Source: an uncultured Oscillospiraceae bacterium (GTDB lineage Bacteria; Bacillota; Clostridia; Oscillospirales; Oscillospiraceae). Taken from it: a stretch of DNA of 5,495 nt. The stretch is taken from positions 1 through 5,495 of the forward strand of contig CALWWS010000063.1 in assembly GCA_944385305.1 (NCBI GenBank), written 5' to 3'. Of the stretch, positions 1 to 4,260 are shown piece by piece. The position numbers and the translations under genes were made by a program. Within the stretch, counting starts at the first letter, position 1; every line of letters starts with the position of its first letter. A model generated the notes under the pieces. The model saw nothing but the letters and a program-made list of their open reading frames with translations. It was not told where the DNA came from and made no database searches.

Positions 1-853
1 GGCGCACCTGGCCGTCCTGGCGGCTGAGGATGACGGTGTCAATCTTGCAGTTGTTCTTGATGATGACCGAGTTGGCGCCGCCGCCCCGGATGAGCAGGCG
101 GCCGGTGACGGTCACGCCGTCCAGCACCACATGGCCGTCGCCCACGCCCTCGGCCACGATCAGATCGCCGGAGACGGTCAGGCCGGAGAAGGTCACGCTG
201 CCGGTGTTGATCACCGCGCTGCCCTCCACGCTCTGATTGTAGGTGCCCGCCTGGGCGAAGTAGCCCTGGAACACGTTGTCCAGGATGGTGGCCACCTCGG
301 CCCGGGTAATGTTGGCGGTGGGGTTCAGGTACCCGCCGCTGCCCTGGACATAGCCGCCGGCCACCATGGCGCCCACGCCCTGGGCGGCCCAGCCGGCCAC
401 CTGGCCGGCGTCGGTGTAGGAGGCGTAGTCACTGGCCGAGCCGCTCAGGTTCAGCACCCGGGCAAGCATCACCATGGTCTCCTGCCGGGTGATGGCGGCG
501 CCGGGATTGGCGTTGACGCCGTCCCCCTGGAGGACGCCGGCGGCGCTGGCCTTAAGTACCGCATCGGCGTACCAGGCGCCGTCCTCCACGTCGGCAAAAG
601 AGTTGGAGGCCTTAACCCGGTAGTCCATGATGCGATCCAGCATCACGGCCAGCTCCGCCCGGGTGATGTTGGCGGTGGGGTTTAGGTTGCCGGCCTGATC
701 CCCCTGCAGCACGCCCCGGTCAGACCAGGTGCTCATGGCCCCGTCGTACCAGTTGCCCGGCTGGGAGGCTTCATCAGCTGCCGCTGCGGGGATGACAGTT
801 ATGGAAATAATCACAGCCAAGGCCAGAACAAGGGAAAACACGCGTCTCTTCAT
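1..853 (-). CDS. Secreted three-SLH-domain surface protein with beta-helix-like repeat region (C-terminus cut by window edge)
   Basis: 284 codons are visible, running off the left edge, so the stop is not seen. The start at 853 begins MKRRVFSLVLALAV and is preceded by AGGAG seven bases upstream (861-865). Residues 1 to about 26 form a classic signal peptide: a basic KRR, a hydrophobic core, then IPAAAA before DEAS. Three S-layer homology modules follow at about 35-78, 86-136 and 146-196. Each ends in an ITRAE/ITRQE-type motif, and modules 2 and 3 open with FADV and YTDA; module 1 lacks a clear opening motif of that type. SLH modules in this family normally bind pyruvylated secondary cell-wall polymers, so the protein is probably anchored on the cell surface. 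Residues about 205-284 are Gly/Val/Thr-rich with alternating hydrophobics (SGLTVSGDL, LDGVTVTGRLL), resembling a right-handed beta-helix or a polymer-like repeat domain. What the missing C-terminal part does cannot be told. Family assignment is secure; biological role is not. Confidence 0.9.
   Translation of the reverse strand, partial: MKRRVFSLVLALAVIISITVIPAAAADEASQPGNWYDGAMSTWSDRGVLQGDQAGNLNPTANITRAELAVMLDRIMDYRVKASNSFADVEDGAWYADAVLKASAAGVLQGDGVNANPGAAITRQETMVMLARVLNLSGSASDYASYTDAGQVAGWAAQGVGAMVAGGYVQGSGGYLNPTANITRAEVATILDNVFQGYFAQAGTYNQSVEGSAVINTGSVTFSGLTVSGDLIVAEGVGDGHVVLDGVTVTGRLLIRGGGANSVIIKNNCKIDTVILSRQDGQVR
301..330 (-). repeat. Direct repeat copy A, SLH module 3
   Basis: A 30-base stretch matching 658-687 at 28 of 30 positions, in the same orientation and the same reading frame, 357 bases (119 codons) away. 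It encodes the LNPTANITR segment of the third SLH module. The near identity at silent positions suggests recent duplication or gene conversion between modules, not only protein-level selection. Confidence 0.8.
658..687 (-). repeat. Direct repeat copy B, SLH module 1
   Basis: Partner of the repeat at 301-330 (28/30 identical, mismatches only at two positions). It encodes the LNPTANITR segment of the first SLH module. The second module has a diverged equivalent (NANPGAAITR) and does not share the nucleotide match. Confidence 0.8.
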
Positions 854-930
854 ACAAAAACTCCTCTCCTGAAAAATGCGCCGAAGCAAAAAGCGTCGAC
901 TTGTCTGATACAGTGTCAAGACCAGAGATG

Positions 931-958
931 ATTATAGCACGTTGGGAGAAAAATGCAA
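931..958 (-). promoter_or_regulatory. Extended -10 promoter for the SLH-protein gene
   Basis: On the minus strand a perfect TATAAT (936-931) is directly preceded by TGC, giving the extended -10 form TGCTATAAT. A weak -35 candidate TTGCAT (958-953) lies 16 bases upstream. Transcription would start near 924, leaving a leader of about 70 bases before the start codon at 853. No hairpin-plus-T-run terminator is visible between this promoter and the end of the upstream pseudouridine synthase gene, so read-through from that gene may add to expression. Confidence 0.65.
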
Positions 959-973
959 GAAAAAGGAAGGTGG

Positions 974-1954
974 TTATTTTTTCTTCCCGGACGAACCGTC
1001 GGGAAAGTACTCCTGGACAAAGTCCACCTGTGGAACCTGGAAGGTTCTCCCCTTTAAATAGGACAGGATTCCGGCGTCGGTGGGGAAGGTGAAGGTGAGC
1101 TTGTAGGAGTACAGGGCCTGGAAGGAGCGGCCGTAGCGCTTGTCGTCCCGCTGCCTGCCGTACTTCCCGTCCCCCAGCAGGGGGTGACCGACGGCGGCGA
1201 ACTGGGCCCGGATCTGGTGGGTGCGCCCGGTGAGCAGGCGGCACTCCACCAGGGAGAGGCCCCCGGCAGTCTTCAGGGTCTTATATAAGGTGGCGGCGCT
1301 CTTGCCGCCGGGGACGGGGCGGGCGTATACCTTCACCTGGGCCTTCTCCTCGTCCTTGTACAAAAAGCCCTCCAGCTTGCCCTGAGGGGGCGTGATTCGG
1401 CCGTGGATGACGGCCAGGTAGTACTTGTCAATCTCACGGGCCCGGATCTTCTCGTTGAGGATGCGCAGGGTCTCGGCGTTCTTGGCCGCCATAACGATGC
1501 CGCCGGTGTTGCGGTCAATCCGGTTGCACAGGGCGGGGGCGAAGGCGTGCTCGTCCCGGGGATTCCACTCCTTCTTCTGATAGAGGTAGGCCTGGATGTG
1601 GGTGATAAGGGTGTTTACCTTTTCGTGCTCGTCGGCGTGGCACAGCTGCCCGGGCCGCTTGTCCAGCAGCATCAGGTTTTCGTCCTCATAGACGATGTCC
1701 AGCCGGGGCTTGAATACCGCCAGGAAGGCGTTGTCCTCCCGGGGCGCCTCGAAGAACTCGTCGTTGATGTACAGCTGCAGCACGTCCCCCTCCGCCAGAC
1801 GCACGTCCCGCTGGCTGCCTTTGCCGTTGCGCTTGACCCGCTTGAGGCGGATGTACTTCTGGGCCAGGGGCGCGGGGAGCAGGGGGAGGGTTTTGGCCAG
1901 CCAGCGGTCCAGCCGCTGTCCCGCGTCATTTTTCCCGATGATAAATTCCTTCAT
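974..1954 (-). CDS. RluA-family pseudouridine synthase with S4 domain
   Basis: 326 residues, complete, ending in TAA (976-974). It should isomerise specific uridines to pseudouridine in RNA, most probably 23S rRNA. Residues about 12-65 form an S4-like RNA-binding domain (AGQRLDRWLAKTLP onward). The catalytic region carries NRIDRNTGG at 144-152, equivalent to the family motif HRLDRxTSG, so Asp147 is the expected catalytic residue. RTHQIRAQFA at 244-253 is the second conserved RluA/RluC/RluD motif. The start at 1954 (MKEFIIGKND) is preferred over an in-frame ATG at 2020. GTTGGAG lies nine bases upstream of 1954, the extra 22 residues would be Arg/Ala-rich and outside the S4 fold, and the 2020 ATG overlaps the predicted -10 box. 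Lys-rich tail GKKK. The exact uridine target cannot be read from sequence. It is transcribed away from yceD and toward the SLH gene. Confidence 0.93.
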   Translation of the reverse strand: MKEFIIGKNDAGQRLDRWLAKTLPLLPAPLAQKYIRLKRVKRNGKGSQRDVRLAEGDVLQLYINDEFFEAPREDNAFLAVFKPRLDIVYEDENLMLLDKRPGQLCHADEHEKVNTLITHIQAYLYQKKEWNPRDEHAFAPALCNRIDRNTGGIVMAAKNAETLRILNEKIRAREIDKYYLAVIHGRITPPQGKLEGFLYKDEEKAQVKVYARPVPGGKSAATLYKTLKTAGGLSLVECRLLTGRTHQIRAQFAAVGHPLLGDGKYGRQRDDKRYGRSFQALYSYKLTFTFPTDAGILSYLKGRTFQVPQVDFVQEYFPDGSSGKKK

Positions 1955-1963
1955 ATCTCCACG

Positions 1964-1970
1964 CTCCAAC
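1964..1970 (-). promoter_or_regulatory. Ribosome binding site deciding the pseudouridine synthase start
   Basis: Minus-strand GTTGGAG ends nine bases before the ATG at 1954. A second GGAG lies only two bases before that ATG, too close to act. The longer in-frame start at 2020 would lie upstream of the predicted transcript start near 2009. Confidence 0.55.
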
Positions 1971-2015
1971 CTGCGCGCCGCCGGATTTGCCCGCCGCGCT
2001 GTTTTTTCAGAGAGT

Positions 2016-2044
2016 ATCATACCACAAAACGAAAAAAATTGAAA
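2016..2044 (-). promoter_or_regulatory. Leftward extended -10 promoter for the pseudouridine synthase gene
   Basis: The minus strand reads TGG followed by TATGAT (2021-2016), an extended -10 with five of six matches. At 17 bases upstream the -35 position is a poor TTTCAA (2044-2039), which an extended -10 can tolerate. The spacer is T-rich. Predicted start is near 2009, giving a leader of about 55 bases. It stands back to back with the yceD promoter, the two -35 boxes being six bases apart. Confidence 0.55.
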
Positions 2045-2050
2045 AAGTAT

Positions 2051-2079
2051 TTGACATCAACGCGGATTTTCGTTATAAT
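2051..2079 (+). promoter_or_regulatory. Consensus sigma-A promoter for yceD-rpmF
   Basis: Perfect TTGACA (2051-2056), exactly 17 bases of spacer, then perfect TATAAT (2074-2079). It sits in a sharply AT-rich stretch of an otherwise G+C-rich window. Transcription would begin near 2086, about 22 bases before the yceD start, leaving no room for a leader regulator. Such a consensus match suits constitutive, growth-linked expression of a ribosomal protein operon. Confidence 0.93.
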
Positions 2080-2108
2080 GTCCGCTGTACCATTGTGAGA
2101 GGTGTGCC

Positions 2109-2612
2109 ATGCGACTGAATCTGCGCGACATTATCCACGTCCCCGGCGCGTCCAAGCCCTTCCGGTTTACCCTGGATCTCTCGGCGCTGGACTTCTACGG
2201 GGCGCAGCCTTTTACCGAAGCGGTGGAGGTGGAGGGTTGTGTGCGCAACATGGCCGACGCCCTGGTGCTCCAGGGCACGGCGGGCACCACCCTCAGCCTG
2301 GTGTGCGACCGCTGTCTCAAGCCCTTCCGGCGGGAGATGTCCGTGACGGTGGACACCCTGCTGGCCGAGACGCTGGAGGACGAGGAGAACGACGAGATCC
2401 TCCTGCTGGAGGACGGCCAGGTGGATTTGGACGAGGTGTTTACCACCGCCCTCATCCTGGCAATGGACAGCAAGCATGTCTGTAAGGAGGACTGCAAGGG
2501 CCTGTGCCCCAGGTGCGGCGCGGATTTGAACGAGGGCCCCTGTTCCTGCAGACCGGAAGTGGATCCACGTTTGGCTGCCCTTGCGCAGCTGTTGGATAAA
2601 GACCCTGAGTAA
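2109..2612 (+). CDS. yceD: YceD/YlbN family protein (DUF177), 23S rRNA accumulation factor
   Basis: 167 residues, complete, started by ATG with GAGAGG six bases upstream and ending in TAA. The family (DUF177; yceD in Escherichia coli, ylbN in Bacillus subtilis) is encoded next to rpmF across bacteria and has been linked to 23S rRNA accumulation; its mechanism is not settled. Visible features: an N-terminal beta-rich part (FRFTLDLSALDF), C66-x2-C69 in LVCDRCLKPF, which is the family signature, a very acidic stretch at about 87-109, and a C-terminal Cys cluster (C125, C129, C133, C136, C145, C147) around CKGLCPRCGADLN. The clustered cysteines suggest metal binding, probably zinc, as an inference. 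It is the first gene of a two-gene unit with rpmF, 41 bases away, under a consensus promoter. Confidence 0.92.
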   Translation: MRLNLRDIIHVPGASKPFRFTLDLSALDFYGAQPFTEAVEVEGCVRNMADALVLQGTAGTTLSLVCDRCLKPFRREMSVTVDTLLAETLEDEENDEILLLEDGQVDLDEVFTTALILAMDSKHVCKEDCKGLCPRCGADLNEGPCSCRPEVDPRLAALAQLLDKDPE

Positions 2613-2653
2613 CTTCTGCCCGGCCAGGGCATTGACCTAAGGAGGTGTCATAG

Positions 2654-2851
2654 ATGGCAGTCCCTAAGAGTAAAGTGTCCAAGCAGCGCCGGAACAAGCG
2701 CCGCAGCTCCGTGTGGAAGCTGGAGACTCCCGGTGTTACCACCTGCCCCAAGTGCGGTGAGTTCCGTCTCCCCCACAGAATGTGCAAGAACTGCATGACC
2801 TACAACGGTCACGAGCTGGGCAAGGCTGAGGCCAGCGCCGAGGCGAAGTAA
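2654..2851 (+). CDS. rpmF: Large-subunit ribosomal protein bL32
   Basis: 65 residues, the usual size of bL32, a structural protein of the 50S subunit. The N-terminus [18 protein letters not shown] is the conserved basic rRNA-binding tail. The centre holds a zinc ribbon, C31-x2-C34 and C44-x2-C47, so this is the zinc-binding (C+) form and not the Cys-less paralogue some bacteria use under zinc starvation. The C-terminus is a short Ala/Glu-rich tail. Its ribosome binding site is excellent (AAGGAGGTG at 2639-2647, eight bases of spacing from GGAGG to ATG), stronger than that of yceD, fitting a need for more L32 than YceD from the same message. An intrinsic terminator follows 12 bases after the stop. 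Confidence 0.98.
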   Translation: MAVPKSKVSKQRRNKRRSSVWKLETPGVTTCPKCGEFRLPHRMCKNCMTYNGHELGKAEASAEAK

Positions 2852-2863
2852 ATAGCCGAAAAG

Positions 2864-2891
2864 AAGAGGGGAGAAACCCCTCTTTCTTTTT
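2864..2891 (+). terminator. Rho-independent terminator after rpmF
   Basis: An eight-base-pair stem (AAGAGGGG 2864-2871 with CCCCTCTT 2877-2884) closes the five-base loop AGAAA and is followed by a T-rich run, TCTTTTT (2885-2891). The stem can be lengthened past one bulged T by GAAAA/TTTTC-type pairing. It should end most yceD-rpmF transcripts, so DUF512-der would need read-through or a promoter of its own. Confidence 0.88.
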
Positions 2892-2935
2892 GCGTGGAAA
2901 CCGGGTAAACTATGGCTGAACGGTCCCGGCGGGAA

Positions 2936-2941
2936 GGGAGG
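2936..2941 (+). promoter_or_regulatory. Ribosome binding site deciding the DUF512 gene start
   Basis: GGGAGG ends nine bases before the ATG at 2951. The alternative in-frame ATG at 2912 has no purine-rich site in front and would add a 13-residue Arg/Glu-rich leader (MAERSRREGRRRG) outside the conserved fold, so 2951 is preferred. Confidence 0.7.
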
Positions 2942-2950
2942 CGGCGTGGA

Positions 2951-4258
2951 ATGAGCCTGACAAAAATTGAATCGGTGGACCCCCACAGCCCGGCCCAACG
3001 GGCGGGGGTGCGGGCGGGGGAGACCCTGCTCCAGGTCAACGGCCACCCCATTGTGGACGTGCTGGACTACAAGTACTACACCTATGACGCCCGCCTCCAG
3101 CTCACCCTGCTGGAGGAGAGCGGGGGACAGCGCACCCTGCGGGTGCGCAAGGGGGAGGGGGAGGATCTGGGGCTCAACTTCCCCACCTATCTGATGGACA
3201 AGGCCCGCTCCTGCGCCAACCGCTGTGTGTTCTGCTTTGTGGATCAGCTCCCCCCCGGCATGCGGGAGAGCCTGTACTTCAAGGACGACGACGCCCGGCT
3301 CTCTTTCCTCATGGGCAACTATATCACCCTCACCAACCTCTCCCAGCGGGAGATCCAGCGCATTATCGACCTGCGGGTTTCGCCCATCAACATCTCGGTG
3401 CACGCCACCAACCCCGACCTGCGCGCCAAGCTGCTGGGTCACCGCAACGGGGGGGCCCTCATGGGGCATATGGAGCGCTTTGCCGCGGCGGGGATCACCA
3501 TGAACTGCCAGATCGTCGCCTGCCCCGGCCTCAACGACGGGGCGGAGCTGGAGCGCTCCATGGCGGAGCTGGCCGCCCTCTACCCCCAGGTGAACAGCGT
3601 CTCCGTGGTGCCCGTGGGACTCACCCGCCACCGGCAGGGGCTCTACCCCCTGCGGCCTTACACCGCCGCCCAGGCGGCGGCCACGGTGGACCTGGTGGAG
3701 GGGTACGGCCGCCGCTGCCTGGCAGAGCACGGCACCACCCTCTTCTGGTGCTCCGACGAGTTCTATCTCCGGGCGGGCCGCCCCATCCCGCCGGACTCCT
3801 ACTACGAGGACTACACCCAGCTGGAAAACGGGGTGGGCATGCTGCGCCTGCTGCGCCACGAGTTCGACCTGGCCCTGGAGGACGCGGAGGAGGCCCATGC
3901 GGCCCCCTTCTCCACCGCCTGCGGGGTGGACGCCGCCCCATGGATAGAGGAAATTGTTGACAGGGCGGCGGCAAAATGCCATACTAAGGGTAAGGTTTAT
4001 CCCATTCGAAACGACTTTTTCGGGGAGACCATCACAGTCTCCGGCCTGATTACCGGCGGGGATCTCATCGCGCAGCTGAAGGGGAAGGACCTGGGCGCGC
4101 GGCTGCTGCTGCCGGTGAATATGCTCCGCCACGGGCAGGATGTGTTTCTGGACGATGTGACGGTGTCCGACGTGGAGCGGGCGCTGGGCGTGCCGGTACA
4201 GCCCGTCAACCAGGACGGGTGGGAGCTGTGCGACGCCATTTTTGAAAGGAGGCTCTGA
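2951..4258 (+). CDS. PDZ-like / radical SAM / DUF512 protein of unknown function
   Basis: 435 residues, complete. Residues 1 to about 65 resemble a PDZ domain (SPAQRAGVRAGETLLQVNG), a peptide-binding fold. C88-x3-C92-x2-C95 (CANRCVFC) is the radical SAM signature for a 4Fe-4S cluster, followed by FVDQLPPGMRESLYFKDDD and GNYITLTNL, both typical of this family. A TIM-barrel-like core continues (INISVHATNP at 147-156, ending near residue 220). The DUF512 domain follows to about 420, with PVGLTRHR and NDFFGETITVSGLITG as recognisable blocks. The family is annotated as a putative Fe-S oxidoreductase (cyanobacterial members have their own TIGR family); no substrate is known to me. It lies 99 bases after rpmF, beyond a terminator. 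Its last codons contain the der ribosome binding site and its stop is two bases before the der start, which suggests coupled translation. No signal peptide or membrane segment, so probably cytoplasmic. Codons near 3945-4025 are noticeably more AT-rich than the rest. Confidence 0.93.
   Translation: MSLTKIESVDPHSPAQRAGVRAGETLLQVNGHPIVDVLDYKYYTYDARLQLTLLEESGGQRTLRVRKGEGEDLGLNFPTYLMDKARSCANRCVFCFVDQLPPGMRESLYFKDDDARLSFLMGNYITLTNLSQREIQRIIDLRVSPINISVHATNPDLRAKLLGHRNGGALMGHMERFAAAGITMNCQIVACPGLNDGAELERSMAELAALYPQVNSVSVVPVGLTRHRQGLYPLRPYTAAQAAATVDLVEGYGRRCLAEHGTTLFWCSDEFYLRAGRPIPPDSYYEDYTQLENGVGMLRLLRHEFDLALEDAEEAHAAPFSTACGVDAAPWIEEIVDRAAAKCHTKGKVYPIRNDFFGETITVSGLITGGDLIAQLKGKDLGARLLLPVNMLRHGQDVFLDDVTVSDVERALGVPVQPVNQDGWELCDAIFERRL
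3957..3985 (+). promoter_or_regulatory. Candidate internal promoter for der inside the DUF512 gene
   Basis: Perfect TTGACA (3957-3962), a 17-base spacer, then CATACT (3980-3985; four of six -10 matches) directly preceded by TGC, the extended -10 element. It lies in a short AT-rich island within strongly G+C-rich coding sequence. A start near 3992 would give a leader of about 270 bases ahead of der. Chance occurrence inside a coding region remains possible. Confidence 0.35.
4246..4252 (+). promoter_or_regulatory. der: Ribosome binding site supporting the TTG start of der
   Basis: AAGGAGG, a near-perfect Shine-Dalgarno sequence, ends eight bases before TTG at 4261. It overlaps the codons for the last residues of the DUF512 protein (FERRL), so ribosomes finishing that gene pass over it. 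Confidence 0.85.
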
Positions 4259-4260
4259 GC

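Noticed and set aside
131..685. 184-codon open frame on the plus strand opposite the SLH gene
   Set aside because: Gly/Ala/His-rich shadow of the SLH-protein codons, with no ribosome binding site or recognisable motif.
891..919. TTGACA on the minus strand at 919-914 as a -35 box for the SLH gene
   Set aside because: The position 17 bases downstream reads ACGCTT, which matches the -10 consensus at only one base. The TGCTATAAT upstream is a better promoter.
898..922. Imperfect inverted repeat (GACTTG ... CAAGAC) in the SLH leader, possible operator or hairpin
   Set aside because: Short arms with a mismatch and a 13-base centre whose inner CTG/CAG pairs are off-axis; not clearly better than chance.
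774..1244. 156-codon minus-strand frame spanning the rluA-like gene end and the intergenic region
   Set aside because: It is out of frame with the pseudouridine synthase and crosses the SLH promoter; its composition is Pro/Arg-rich at the start, as expected of a shifted frame.
2617..2629. GCCC/GGGC small hairpin between yceD and rpmF as a processing or attenuation site
   Set aside because: Only four base pairs, no T-run after it; too weak to call.
2632..2660. TTGACC as a -35 box for an rpmF-specific promoter
   Set aside because: The matching -10 position (2655-2660) falls in the start of rpmF and reads TGGCAG, which is not promoter-like.
2912..2950. Earlier ATG start for the DUF512 protein
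   Set aside because: No ribosome binding site in front and an Arg/Glu-rich extension that precedes the PDZ-like fold; 2951 has GGGAGG at good spacing.
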